Below are positions 20,840 to 32,260 of a DNA stretch of 64,000 nt, in pieces (the stretch's first letter is position 1; every line of letters begins with the position of its first letter). The notes beneath the pieces were generated by a model that saw only the letters and a program-made list of their open reading frames with translations, did not search any database and was not told the DNA's origin. Source of the DNA: Phytophthora sp. 'mugwort'. Taxonomy: Eukaryota; Oomycota; Peronosporomycetes; Peronosporales; Peronosporaceae. The DNA lies in the NCBI GenBank assembly GCA_033558025.1, contig JAUCEF010000009.1:2356001-2420000 (forward strand), given 5' to 3'. Made by a program: the position numbers and the translations under genes.

Positions 20840-23800
20840 TCAGTGTTTCAGCCCCACCCGGTTTACTAGCGATAGTGCTGTAGCATGAGCCTTGTTCCCT
20901 GTCAAACTCCCGTGAATCGCATTGAAGCAACGTGTGCATGTAGCGTCGTGCCTACAGTCCATACACACGAGATCGGCCAGAGACTTCCGGCAGACAATGC
21001 AGTTTGCTGGTTGCACGGGCATCTTGGTCCATCCACTCTCCTCCTCAGCTAAAGTGTCGCGACTATTTTCGCTCTTCCTGGTAGCGTACCTAATGTTTGC
21101 ATAGCAACCGATACAGTACCGAGCGCCACTCGTTGTCTTCCTCCTAGTAACAAAAAATACCGAGCATCGTGTACAGAGAATGTAGTGATCCGGTGGTCCC
21201 ACCGACGATTCCCCAGTGTCAATCCGTTCATAGTATCCTCTACCATGAACATCTTGACGGTAGATCCACGTGGATGACTCGATAGGAATCAACGGCTCGT
21301 CGCTCCCGATCAGCGTCGGAAGCTGTCGCTGAGATTTAAGTGGCCGAGTGATGTTAAAATAGTCGACCTGACCTGTTCTGGGATCCAAGCGCTTGACAAA
21401 CGTATTCCGGATAATCTGTCGACATACGGCACGTGCTTGGCGACAGCGAACCATCATCTGGATACGAGTTGCAGCGATATTCTGCCGTCTCTGGAAAACC
21501 CATTCAGCTTCTTTGTCATTGAGTCGCGTCAGAGCGTTCTCAATTCGCTTCTCAATGATAATTTCACGTGCGATGGCTTCACATTCCTCGAGAATAACCT
21601 CATCACACCAAAATTTCTCATTTGTCGCGGTATTTAGATAAAAAGCTTTGGTTAAGTGCCTCGTCACAGTTCCATGAGGAACCTCTAGGAAAACCTGCCA
21701 TTGACAGCCTCTCGGCAGGATCCGAGCCGGGGCCTTCTCGGGATCTCGCTCCAGCTCGTTACGAATCCACTTAGCGTCCGTCTCAAAGATCCTGGTCGCT
21801 TCCAAGTGGATCTGATCCTTGGCGTCTCCAGTTTTAAGCCAAGAGAGGGTGGCAGCACGCACTTCGACCTTCATCTGCTCGGCGATAACAGTCCAAGTTT
21901 GTTTGGCTTCCAGATCTGCAGCCCGTTCGCGAGACGCCTTGTACTGCAGACGTTCCTCCTTCTCCTTTTGCATCTTGCGGGTCGCGTGGACGCGGTCGGT
22001 GGCGTCGAGGAACGAGCGTCTCCGACTCTTCTCGACAGCATCGCGCGTTTTGGTCTCTATAGCAGCGCTACGAGCGTCCTCAAGCTCCATTAGGACACGC
22101 TCAGTCTCCAGTAGCTCGAGAACCTGCAAATCTTTGTGAAGTTGTCTCCCACGGATATCCGCGGCCGCGACTTCATCTTGACGCCGTTTGTGGACCAGCC
22201 AAGTGTCCATACATGTCCGCAATACTTAATAAAGAAGACCACAACGAGTTCATTCAGGTGAGAAAATATAACTCTTTCACACATTTTTTGCGAGTTTAGA
22301 TAAACGTACTTTGCCGGTGTCGAGTAGCAATAAATGTCATTGTAACTCTCTCACAGGAAGCTTTTCGGATTTTCACTTGCTAAGTAAGTAGTAAGGAATA
22401 CGCAGAAAAAAGTGCGCACAATTATTAGTGTCAGAAAGTTTTTAAATAAAAAAATCACATACCTCGTAAAAGGTGATCCACGCGTTCCAGCAGCTTTTCT
22501 TACGCGAATGAAAATAGTGTCTCTCGCTGCGTCGCCACGCTGCGGAATGGCTGCATCGCCAATCGGTAAAATACACGGAAAACAAACAGCACACATTTAT
22601 TTCCGGGGCTAACTGGTAAATGGTAAACCACATATAACACTTACAGGAGCTGCATCGAGCGCCAGAAAAACGTCCACGGATGGAAAGTGAAGCGTAAGAG
22701 GGACGATTTCCCATATGTTCCAGCCACGTGTAGCAAAGTGCGCATTTCCAGCTGCCGCGTGCAATTTTGGCGGAACCTCGTCACCAATTTTGCGGCGGCG
22801 CACGCTCGGAAATGCCTGTCACCTCGACGTAGGAGCTTGCGGGACGCCACAAAAAGCTTCCACCGTACCAGTCGCTGACGCGGCTCGCGAGTACGCCAAA
22901 CTCCAAGAGCCTTGTCGACTCGGACTCTTGCTTGTTCTTTTGCAAAGCGTTCTTTTGCATGATGATAAACATCCCGGTAAAAATTAAGTCGAGTGTCATC
23001 GGTTAAGCATTTCCAGCATAGCATTCGAACAGTCTCAAGGAGCTTCGGGTGTGTATCTAACCTCGTCCCAAATCAAGAGAACAGGGTACAAAAATGATTA
23101 GTGAGCGTCATCCGCCTTACCCGTTTGGGTAATTTAGGTCGGTACCTGAGTAACTCCAGAAGTCTGTCTCGGCAATATAACTCCGTCCACGTCGAGTCAT
23201 CGCACCAAGTAGCTCTGCCACAAATGGCTGCATCTCTGACTCTTCTATCTCGTTATTACACGCCGTGTAAAGTAGACGTGGCAGATCTTGTCCTCGAATC
23301 GCCAGCTTCACGTCGCCAGTTTTTGTGGAATTTTCGGTTAACGGGAACGCAAACTCGTGGAACCAGCGTTTTACCATCTTCTTGTCGCCTTCGCGCCACC
23401 GATCGAGCACGAAAAACGCGCTCAAGAGCTCGCGGGAATCGATTGTCGACGCTTCCGGGTCGTGCTGGAAAGCCCGGAAAACGTTCCGCAAACTGCTCGT
23501 AATCTGTGCCGTCGACGTTACAGAAGCTAATGACAAATGAAGTGCTTCACTGATCGCACTCTCCAGCTGCGGCATCGTGACGAGATGTGATGCAAAACCC
23601 AGATGAAATGCTTGAGTCACGTCAATGAACCATTGCATCGCTGTCAGTGTGTGCAATGGGGCAGGTGTCAATGGGTCACTGGGCGTTTGAGTGTGTGACG
23701 GTCCATGCGGCGGTACAGTTCGTGGCAGCTTCGACTTGCTTGTTAACGTCTCAGTTCGAGCTGTCATGGTCTCACTGATAACCGCATACAGGGTACGGAC

Positions 23801-24061
23801 GTGGCTCCATCGCTTACGAAAGCGTTCTCGACACTGTTGTTGCTTGTTGTGACGTTCGGAATCCACGTGTTGCTCGTATTGACGAGCCATCGCTTCTTCA
23901 CGTTGATCCTTAAGTCGACGTCCATGTCGTACGCTAGACAAGGCATCGCCATTAACTGGGAGCTTTTGCAGTAAAGGTGATCGTGGAGACGTGAGTCGGC
24001 GCTTCAAGTCGCGTTGGCGAAGAGATCCATCGATGTCACTGGACAACCCGACGGATGGCAT
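20840..24061 (-). CDS. Large IQ-motif / B-box-type zinc protein with Sfi1-like W repeats
   Basis: Multi-exon minus-strand gene. Exon 1 (24061..23121) has an EF-hand-like region ('FRAFQHDPEASTIDSRELLS'). Exon 2 (23061..about 22645) and a third exon (about 22608..22463) contain W-rich units such as 'ALGVWRTREPRQRLVRWKLF' and 'SCWNAWITFYE', spaced like Sfi1/centrin-binding repeats. The last exon (about 22225..20840) is a long helical region with an IQ motif ('AATRIQMMVRCRQARAVC') and a C-terminal Cys/His region ('CIVCRKSLADLVCMDCRHDA') of B-box type. The exon 1/2 join keeps frame; the exon 2/3 join is one base out in my reading. A centrosomal or basal-body, calcium-linked role is inferred only. 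No named orthologue. Confidence 0.65.
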
Positions 24062-24144
24062 GAAGTCGGCTTCTCGGATGGATATAGCGACGGCGGTTCA
24101 ACAGCAGCAAAAAATACCGTCAGATACACGACTACGAGCAAAAG

Positions 24145-24835
24145 ATGCCTGAGAACGAGTTAAATCGCGACGAGAAGGTGACCGCGTCTTCAACGATTCT
24201 TGCTGCCTTATCAGCTGCCACGCTAGAGCCCAATGTCCAACCAAACGCCCAAGAAACGAGCTCAGAGTCTCTGACTGTACCGTACGAGCGTGTACTTCCT
24301 GAGGACGATTGCCACTGCGTCGAGAGAACTATCAGAAAGCTGCAATCTCTGGACAATATCGTCCACGTTTGGGTGCGAGATGCGCGCTCCTTTCGTCATG
24401 GGGTGGAGAGTACAGTGTAAGTACTGTATTCCCGTCTTAGCACTAGCGAATTAAACTCTGTCGTCGCTTTACGTTCTGCACTTGTAGCCCCTACTTCTCG
24501 CTGCGTGTAGCTGTATCCATCCCCGTCAGTGAGTTGCGAGTACGTCAACGAGTCTGTACTATTGTGTATCCACGAGTGGCCTGACTGTCCTCAACTGTTG
24601 TGTTGTTCTCGGTAGAGTCTTGTACAGCAAGAGTTTGCGCGTCTTTCGTCTTACCGAAGAGAAGTTGATGGCGAGCTTTCGCTCTGCTTTGACGACCAAA
24701 TGCTGGACGATGAGGAAAACTTCTCCGCGTATCTGCCTACCACAAGCCAGGCGCCAGCTCACAGCAGCTCCACTGCCCATCGACAATTATCGTGGCCCAA
24801 ACCTTTTGCAGGTGGAGTATCCGTTTTGTGTCTAA
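24145..24835 (+). CDS. Two-exon hypothetical protein
   Basis: Exons 24145..24416 and 24616..24835 join in frame through a GTAAGT donor and a TAG acceptor to give about 163 aa. The N-terminal exon is acidic, with 'LDNIVHVWVRDARSFRHGVE'; the second reads 'LYSKSLRVFRLTEEKLMASF'. I do not recognise a family. The start is divergent from the IQ/B-box gene, with 83 bp between ATGs. Splice signals support it; the second exon's tail is less gene-like. Confidence 0.45.
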
Positions 24836-25109
24836 AACGTCGATTTTGGCACATTTGCTAATATTTTTGGGATCTATTTCGCTTGCCGGAAAACAGGAAT
24901 CCTGTGGGTGCTGCCATGGCGGCCATCTCGGAAGCGGCCACTGCAATGGGTAACAGTCGAAACTAATCACCAGTAACAGTAACATCAACAATTGACACCA
25001 AAGAGCACACACCAGCAATAAAACCAACCAAACAAATTAATTAAAAGCCGAGCACCTATTTTCGTCCATTCCAGCACTCATAAAAAACAATAGCAGCACT
25101 AGGAGAAAG

Positions 25110-25919
25110 TCACCTCAACAACCCATGGGTCTCATCGTCACTGCCCGTCTCCTCCTCACTACTCATCTCATCTTCCTCTCTTCTCTTCTTCTTCTTCTCC
25201 TTTTCTTTCCTATTCTTGCTCTTCCTCCTAAAACAACTCAAAGCGTCACCCCAGCTCGTCTGACTCTCCTTCTTGTACGTCGGTCCTCCTCCCATTAGTC
25301 GGAAAATACAGGGTACCAGGAACTCACAGCGACAGAGGCATCTGTACATCCAGCTCTCGTCTCCTTCTCGAGTCCTGAGACCCTGCAGGCCCTTCTCTTT
25401 AACCTCCAGCTCGTCGTTCAGCTCCATCACTAAGGACCGCGCCCTCAGTTTAGGGACGTGCAGCATCTCGCGCACGTCGTCCACCATGACGGGAACCGCA
25501 TAGATGTCCAGCGTCCACCTGACGATGGGCTTAGCGTTGTCTGTCCCGTAGAGCTCCGTGTAGAGTGCGTAAACGTGCGGATTCACGCCCCGATAGTCCT
25601 TTGTCTGCTGCAGTTGGTCCCGTACGCGGAACTCCTCGCGGTCGAAGAGAGTATCATTAGTCAGAGATCCTGGTCGTTGCGGGGCATTTACGTCATCATC
25701 GTCGCCTAGCACATAGCTCATCCAGGCGTCGAGCCACGACGTCTCGACGAGGAACCAGGCCTCGTGGCGGCGGAGCGCACGAGAATCGAAGGCCAGCACC
25801 AGGTCACGCTCCGCCTGGCGACGACTGAGAATAGGCGGCGTAGAGGCGAGGCCGCACTCCAAGTCCACGGACTCATCGTCGCTTGGAGACGCAGGTGGAG
25901 AAGACAGCGACGGCGCCAT
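25110..25919 (-). CDS. DUSP-domain protein
   Basis: A 269-aa single exon. Residues about 50-150 match the DUSP fold found in ubiquitin-specific proteases: 'AWFLVETSWLDAWMSYVLGD', 'PGSLTNDTLFD', then 'DYRGVNPHVYALYTELYG' and 'PIVRWTLDIY'. No USP catalytic domain follows; instead there is a short beta-rich part, then a Lys/Glu-rich tail (KNRKEKEKKKKRREEDEMSS) with acidic end. Probably a stand-alone DUSP adaptor. It is the last host gene before the repeat-rich region. Confidence 0.75.
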   Translation of the reverse strand: MAPSLSSPPASPSDDESVDLECGLASTPPILSRRQAERDLVLAFDSRALRRHEAWFLVETSWLDAWMSYVLGDDDDVNAPQRPGSLTNDTLFDREEFRVRDQLQQTKDYRGVNPHVYALYTELYGTDNAKPIVRWTLDIYAVPVMVDDVREMLHVPKLRARSLVMELNDELEVKEKGLQGLRTREGDESWMYRCLCRCEFLVPCIFRLMGGGPTYKKESQTSWGDALSCFRRKSKNRKEKEKKKKRREEDEMSSEEETGSDDETHGLLR

Positions 25920-26459
25920 GTTGAAAATGTCTAGCGAAAAATGAAGAACATTAGCTCGGGTACATTTATGAGAGTGGTGTGGTGCACCGTATGTGGTGTG
26001 TCAACATATCCAAATGTACGTAGGCCACCGTATTTCGGACCGTCGATATTAGCCAATAATATCACGGCAACATTGAGACCCATGCACACCATTAAAAAAA
26101 ACGAACATGCCAAGAAGAAGAACAGGAGACAGAAGCTACTTCAAGCTGTGAGAAGCTGAGAAGCTCTTAAAGCGCAGCGCTGACGAGGTCGCTGATCGAC
26201 GACGATTCGACTGACGATGAGGAAGCAATGGAGACGGCGATACTTTGCGCTTGGCAGTAAGCGCTACGTGAGTCCACGAGCGCGGAAGGAGAGGCCAGAA
26301 TTCGGTGTTGCATACTATTTGGGTGCGATGCCCGAAGTGGAGTTTAATTGTTTAAACTCCACTTCAGAGTAGCGACGGTTTGGAGCAATATCCGAAATTG
26401 ATCGCAATCTATTGTTAGAATTATTAGCAAGTTACGAGGAGTGAGACACATCCTCATAA
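25920..26459. other. Transition from gene block to repeats
   Basis: No gene is recognised. A plus-strand stretch near 26200-26360 reads 'SPRARKERPEFGVAYYLGAM' after an acidic 'DDDSTDDEEAMET' run in another frame, which looks like the decayed N-terminus of a transposon protein. Confidence 0.35.
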
Positions 26460-26640
26460 TATTTTTTTAGAATGGCCCGCAAAAATGGGTTACAGGCTTC
26501 GACCATATTTGACCTATTGTCCGTTAAGACGCTAGCCACAACAGCCCCCGTGAACTGCTGGATCTCGTCGATGACGCGGCCGAGCTCTTTTGCCACGTAG
26601 TCAGCTCTATGTTGTGACGTACCAGACGCCAGCGACGATC
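26460..26640 (-). mobile_element. hAT-type transposase fragment (DUF659-like)
   Basis: The minus strand reads 'KELGRVIDEIQQFTGAVVAS' followed by 'VLTDNRSNMVEACNPFLRAI'. The T-D-N after a hydrophobic strand, then N-M-x-x-A, is the DUF659/hAT pattern containing the first catalytic Asp. No start, end or inverted repeats are visible, so it is a fragment. 26641-27321 downstream shows no other coding signal. Confidence 0.6.
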
Positions 26641-27321
26641 AAAACATTAATCGCATCCCCGGCACAACTATCATAAAGTTTGTGATGCTTGCTGGTCGCC
26701 GAGGAGACCGTGATACGCTGGCGATCTTCGCGGAGTTGATGACATCTTAGGCGCGCGTTCAGCGCGGAATTGGACTTCAACTGTGTACTTTGAAAGGGTC
26801 CCAATCCAGGGGGTACCATTCATTCAGCAACCGGTATTTGGAAGAACTTCCGAGGAGTTGTGAGGCGATTTAGCATACTAAAACTTTTTAATGTTAATAA
26901 CGCTACTAACTCAGACCCCCACTACTTCAGAGTGAGTCGTGAATAGTTACATTCGATCTGTGGTCTTATATCTGGTCATGCCGAGTTCCAGAACACCAAG
27001 GCAATATAACATGTTGAGCTTTATCTGTTCGTTTTATTGGATCGGCTAATACCCCAGCCAAGCTCGCCGATTTCTTTCCTATTGGACGGGAACAGTTTTG
27101 TTGCTGGCAAGACGAGCTACCAGTACGCTCCAGGGCCAGATCGCAGAGACAATCCGGTGGCCAGATCCTACAGAGCGGAGGAAATTTCAGAAAGAATTGA
27201 AGCAGTTTCAGAATTCTCGCATTGCGACGGGTTTGTCGTCAGTACGCTTTTCTCTCTTGCGATTTGACCCCTTCTTAAGAAAGGCGACGTAATCCATCTA
27301 TGGTTTGATCTCTGCGATTAT

Positions 27322-27843
27322 CTATACCGAATTCGAGACCGGAACGTCGGCTGGCCAGGATCCAGCCACGACAACCATGTTTGGCGTAATTCCCAAATCG
27401 CGTTGAACACGGACGCATTTTTCAACAACAACAAATACATTTTGGGAAACTCCGTGCATAAGCCATCCAGCGTTCTCATTCCGTCGTTCAAGATGGCTTT
27501 GTTTCTTGTCTTTGTGCTCCGTGCACGCACCTTGTTCACTCATAGTCAAAGGCCGTTTTACCGCCTTCTGTTTGAATGCAGGTGATGTCATCTCATCGAT
27601 CACGTCCGGCGTGAGGGCAGATCGTGCGTAAGGTCTGTTATCCATAGTCTCATTGATTTTATAGTAGTAGGCGAATCGTTTTAGGATAGCAGATCGGAGA
27701 GACGTCTCATTCGTGACACCAGCGCCGCTGTTGTTGAGCCAGTCGCTGGCGTCACAAAATTGCTTCTCGTGATGTGCGATCTTCTTGCGGATGTCTTGGC
27801 TACGGCAGTGAGTTATGCCAACGCCGACCATGAGCTGCAGCAA
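27322..27843 (-). pseudogene. Oomycete repeat-associated hypothetical protein
   Basis: A 173-aa open frame with 'ITHCRSQDIRKKIAHHEKQF' then 'ASDWLNNSGAGVT', a long helix and 'RFAYYYKINETMDNRPYARS'. I recall this domain order from an expanded oomycete family found among transposon relics, possibly a Myb/trihelix-like DNA-binding partner protein, but the assignment is from memory only. A C-terminal region reads KRPLTMSEQG. Upstream coding sequence is not visible, so it is probably 5'-truncated. Confidence 0.4.
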
Positions 27844-28052
27844 TTTCTTGCAGAGCGCCTCCTTCGTTACTCCGCTGTGTTTGTCGTCTCCACGCCATTT
27901 TACAACTTTTTCTCATAGTTGCCTTCTGTTGTGGGCCAGCCGCTCACAACCTAGCCTTCCCAATATCAGTCGTCCTACTCCCAGAAGACGATCTTCTTCA
28001 CCGTTAGGCTTTTTTTCACCACACTCCCCCCTTGTTTCCACACACATTTCAG

Positions 28053-28088
28053 ACCATGGTCAGGATACCTTGCTGTCCTGACCATGGT
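28053..28088. repeat. 13-bp perfect inverted repeat (hairpin)
   Basis: ACCATGGTCAGGA at 28053-28065 pairs with TCCTGACCATGGT at 28076-28088 around a 10-nt loop. It lies 85 bp outside the piggyBac-like element, so it is not that element's end. It could be the tip of a small foldback element. Confidence 0.6.
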
Positions 28089-28176
28089 TTGTAAGGTCCG
28101 CTAATTTTCAGTCAATTTCAGCCTGTAAACCGGTCTGTACCGTATCTCCCCTGTCGTAAGCGAAATTTTCTCTTAA

Positions 28177-30568
28177 TCTTTATTACCCACCTCTAAATCC
28201 CACCGGTGGGCTCGGTGGTAAGCCCATGCGTGGGATCCAAATCAATAAGCAATGTAGCAAGAAATGTATGTAAGCATTTGTGTTTCTTGTGGCCTAAGCT
28301 ACTCTAAGCCAAAGTAAAGCGTAACGAGTGACACTCACGGCCCATCTTCAGGCCACACACCCCGAAAAACACATTTTGCTTCAGATTGTAGCAACCGGAG
28401 CAGTTGAACGATGCTTTACGCCCACAGACGCCACGCTTTCTTTGTGCTCGCAGAATAGTACCGCTGATGCGCTTATATTGCGGTAACGTGCTGAAAGCAT
28501 TCAAAGTGTGTTGTGGAATCGGGCTTCGTCACCGAAGTCACCTCTACAGCCGACCCTAGTCAAACGTTCCATCGTGAACTCATTAAATTTGAGTTGATAA
28601 GCGAGTTTCGAAATGAATAAGTTGAAGTCAACGATCGAAGAATCCAAACACCCCGTGTCTGCTGCTTCGTACTTGTATGCCAGGTATGCATCTACTACTG
28701 CCATACCAAACAAGGTGGAAAAGAGACGGTCATGCCATCTCTTTGTGTGCCACACTTGTTCCATTTCCAAACTACCTTGCCTAAGGTGGTCGTGGACATC
28801 AATGATGGAGATTTTCGAATAAAACAACTCGATCATTTGTGGGCGCTGTACCCGGTGTTCGTACAGCAACGTCTTTATCTGGTCGCCAGCAACGATCAAT
28901 TTGTGGCGCCGGCGAACACTATCACTGCCAGGAATCGAGGTCCCACGATTGGAAATGATATACTTTGCCTTCCGATCAGCCCAGCAAAGTGCATACATGG
29001 TAGCTCCCGTTAGGGTTGTGCTCTGAAGCAATTCAAATTCACCTCGAGCCGGATTCGTGTCAAACCACTTCGTAAAATACTTTTTTGGATACTCGCGCGA
29101 TGCTGTTTTGACTATCCTCATGAAAAAAGACTGCTGAGTTGCTCAAGTTGCACAAGTGTTTTAACTGACGAAAACGCACTATCAGCGACGACCGTACGAC
29201 CACTGCCCTTATATATCTCAGTAAGACGGAGGATGATAGCAATTCCCTCTCCAAACAGCGCGTGATATGGCTTCAGCTTTAGTCGTTGAGTTCCTTCCAT
29301 AAGATCCAAGCCCAACAGCACACCTGAATTCCATCTCCGACGGATTCTAGCTCGGCTCCAATGCCATCAGGTTTTCGGGGGATCTTGGTTTTGTGGCATA
29401 CCGTCGTGACAGTACTTCCCTTCCTTCCCGTGTCATGAGCTCATGCACTCATCCACGCACAGTAAATCTCCTGGGGACACACATCTCGGCGTCGGCAGTT
29501 GGATCCGTCAACATGGGTCTAATAGGCTTCCAGTGGTCATCTGACACGACATCGTCTGTAAATGAAAGAGCACTAAAGATGTTTTCGAATGTGTGGCGAG
29601 ACATTGCAAAGCGTTTGCCGAAATTTGGAGCGGTACCAATGTACCCATCCTGAATGTCTCCCAGTAAACGCGAATAGGTCACCGCCTTGGTTCAACTGCC
29701 ATTGCCGGACGAATACCAAGCCAGTGAAAGAAGCCATCTTCTGCAATTCTACGTTGCCGCCGAGTCGTAAGCTTATTATTTGTGTGCTGGATTGTATTTT
29801 GTAGTGTTGACCAGAGATACATCAAATAAATTATGATCGATCGCCAAGTTGAAGTACCGATGGCCAACGGAAGAAGGTTTTTCGGTTTCGCTGCATTGCA
29901 GCTGAGTCCATAAGTATATCGACGCAAAACTCCTATGTACGCCCATGCGCTACAATCTCGCCTTCGTCAGATATGGTATTACCGATGTCTAAGTCCGTGT
30001 ATTCCCATTATCCTCTGAGTCCGACGATTCTGAAGCCGATGACTCATCACATACGACGCCAGGGCTCAGTAGCACTGCTGTTAGCCATTCAGCATTAAGT
30101 GGTTCTTGGCTTGGGCTTAATGTTGACATATCTATGTCTATAACGGGGCCCACCGACGGGGCAGACACCCTCTCTATTGCTCCTCCGTTCCACTGGACAT
30201 CATATCACGGCTGACGCGTACTGGAATCGATCGCCACGATTGCACCGCGCTTATGCCATAGACTTAGTTTCCCTTGCACTCGATCTCCAACTGTTCGTGA
30301 CACCATGATGTTGCTTCTAAATTTGATCCAAAGAAGTGCTGAGCTTCATCACGCCTCTAGTTTTTTTTAAATACTCCAACCGCCCGTTTCATCATGAGAA
30401 CATCTTCGATTCTGATCGGGAAGAAAGCGTTGGGCATAATCGCGTCTCTAGTTTATTAATATACATTCAAACGCGTTCTACCAATTCCAGTTACATGTGA
30501 TCAACTATATAAAGTGAGCCCACCGGTGGGCTCAGAATCCCACGCGTGGGCTCGATGGGTGATAAAGA
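28177..30568 (-). mobile_element. piggyBac-like element with TTAA target duplication
   Basis: TTAA at 28173-28176 and at 30569-30572 flank a 2392-bp unit whose ends are inverted: TCTTTATTACCCACC on the left, and TCTTTATCACCCATC as the reverse complement of the right. TTAA duplication is the hallmark of piggyBac. Inside each end are 12-bp palindromes: CCCACCGGTGGG (28199-28210 and 30519-30530), CCCATGCGTGGG (28223-28234) and CCCACGCGTGGG (30539-30550). The minus-strand transposase between them is broken. Confidence 0.85.
28304..30129 (-). pseudogene. piggyBac-type transposase (DDE_Tnp_1_7), degenerate
   Basis: Starts at 30129 with an acidic Ser-rich N-terminus (SSASESSDSEDNGN). 'FGKRFAMSRHTFENIFSALS' at about 29640-29560 is the conserved N-terminal helical region. 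'GEGIAIILRLTEIYKGSGRT' followed by 'VVADSAFSSVKTLVQL' is the RNase H core with its Asp. 'SISIPGSDSVRR'-like and 'IIDVHDHLRQGSLEMEQVWH' / 'RWHDRLFSTLFGMAVVDAYL' form the C-terminal part. The Cys-rich tail 'RGVCGRKASFNCSGC' lies at 28450-28380. At least four frame changes or stops separate these blocks, so the element is non-autonomous now. Confidence 0.8.
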
Positions 30569-30719
30569 TTAAGCGAAGCTTTTTATTGCCAATCAAAAGG
30601 TTTAATTATAGCAGATGTCTACAATTGCGATGCAGGTAAAACGCCGTGTAAGCCAGAAAGAACGACTACTGCAGCGCAATCGCGCGTAGAAGCTCAGCCC
30701 AACGAATATTTGTTTTCCG

Positions 30720-31212
30720 GATGGGACTAAAATCCCGATATGCCGCCCATCACCGAGGCGTGGGCTCCAATCGGAAAACCTGTAACGGCAAGTGTACGGT
30801 TGACACAAGCGCGTTCATTTCTACTCTTTTAAGATATCTACGCTGTTTGTTGTTCGTCGTCATACAGGTACCAGCTAACTGTATCTTGTTATTGTCCGCA
30901 GGCCTGACTACCCCAGATGGCTTTTGCATCCACCTTTATGGTCATACGAGAGAGACGCCATGATACGACTCTGTTTGCCGGAGAGGTATTTTGCTGTACT
31001 GCGACACGCATACTATCTTTGAAGGAAAATCTATATACGGCGACCCAGCCTATGCAGTAGGCAAGTATGTTGTGACTCGCTTCAAAGGCGTTGTGCGAAC
31101 GACACATAAGCGTCTCTTCAACAAAGAAATGAGTACTGTTCGGACTGCAGTAGAGTGGAACTTTGGAATTATGAAGATAATGTGGGCATTTATTGATTTA
31201 AGAAAAACTTGA
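30720..31212 (+). pseudogene. PIF/Harbinger-type transposase (DDE_Tnp_4), degenerate
   Basis: 'LTTPDGFCIHLYG' (30900-30950) then, in another frame, 'IYGDPAYAVGKYVVTRFKGV' and 'MSTVRTAVEWNFGIMKIMWA' match the DDE_4 core: the 'GDpAY' Asp block and the 'vRxxVEwxFG' Glu block. The frame changes near 30960 and 31212, and the N-terminal half is largely lost. It faces a Myb/SANT-like relic on the opposite strand. Confidence 0.7.
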
Positions 31213-31369
31213 AGCTTTTCGTCTCAGCCCTGTCCGCAAGTTTGTGCGTGTGACTATGCTGTTGACGGATTGTCAATGCTGCTATTATGTAGGCAACCCG
31301 ATTAGTTCCTACTTCAATTTGCCTCCGCCTACACGACGTGAATATTTAGAGATATGTTAACAGTCCTTG

Positions 31370-32168
31370 ACGGTAACCAAAGCACAATTTCATTTTTCGT
31401 TGAGCTTCTCGCTCATGTGAAACTAACCTGGCTTAGCGAGCTTCTCCAATCGTTGCATGATGCGCGTCTCCGTAGCCTGTCGGTCGAAACGCTCCTGCTC
31501 CTATTGCATTTGGGGGCTGTCATTTCCTTCTCCTTCTGCTCGCGAAGCAAGTTCACCAACTTGGCAACGTATTGCCTTTTGATGGACTCTTATAGACCTC
31601 GCTCGGGTCGTCATCCCGCTGGCTTAAGGCGTCCGACTGCCAAACGTCGAATCGTCTCGCCAGCGCTTTCTTGAGTTATCGTCTCTTCGGCATTGGCTCT
31701 CTTCTTGTTCGCCTTCTCGATCTTGCTGTCTTCGATTATAGACAAGAGCTCGTCAAGAAGCGTGTCCTTATCGGTGTAAGACTCTGTTACGCCTGAACGA
31801 CGAGCAGACTCCGAATTTTATTTTCTGCGCAGTAGCTACACTATTTGAGTAAGTAAGTCATAGTTCGTACCAAACAATTGAAAGAAGACACATAAGCAGC
31901 TTACCGAGCAAGGCGTTGACCCGATTTTGAGCAGTCTTGTCACTTAAATTATTCTTTAAGAAGTCAGAACAAGCAGTTAGCGTTGCAGCCAGGCTATTCC
32001 ACGTCTCCACCACCTAGCCGTGCTCGTGGAGAAAGGATTCGTCCGAGAGGGTCTGCTTGAAAAGTATAACGTCCTCCTCCTCAGAAAAGAATCTGCGCTT
32101 CGTTGGTTCCCCCGTAGCAACTTAGCGATGGCCAATCGAAGCCAAGAACTGAGCATCAGATGACTCAA
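31370..32168 (-). pseudogene. Myb/SANT-like DNA-binding protein relic
   Basis: The minus strand reads 'KRRFFSEEEDVILFKQTLSD', an HEHG segment and 'WNSLAATLTACSDFLKNNLS' then 'DKTAQNRVNALLGKLL', a Myb/SANT-like helix-turn-helix. A later block reads 'TDKDTLLDELLSIIEDSKIE' and 'KANKKRANAEETIT'. Stops interrupt the frame (one in the HEHG region). Harbinger elements typically encode such a Myb-like partner, so this and the neighbouring DDE relic probably belong to one element. Confidence 0.6.
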
Positions 32169-32260
32169 AAAGGATGGCTGAGGGTAGTGCTGTAAACTCT
32201 ATACAAAATGCCGTTTCCACCATAATCGGATGATGCGAGGTTGCCACAAATGTAAAGTTA

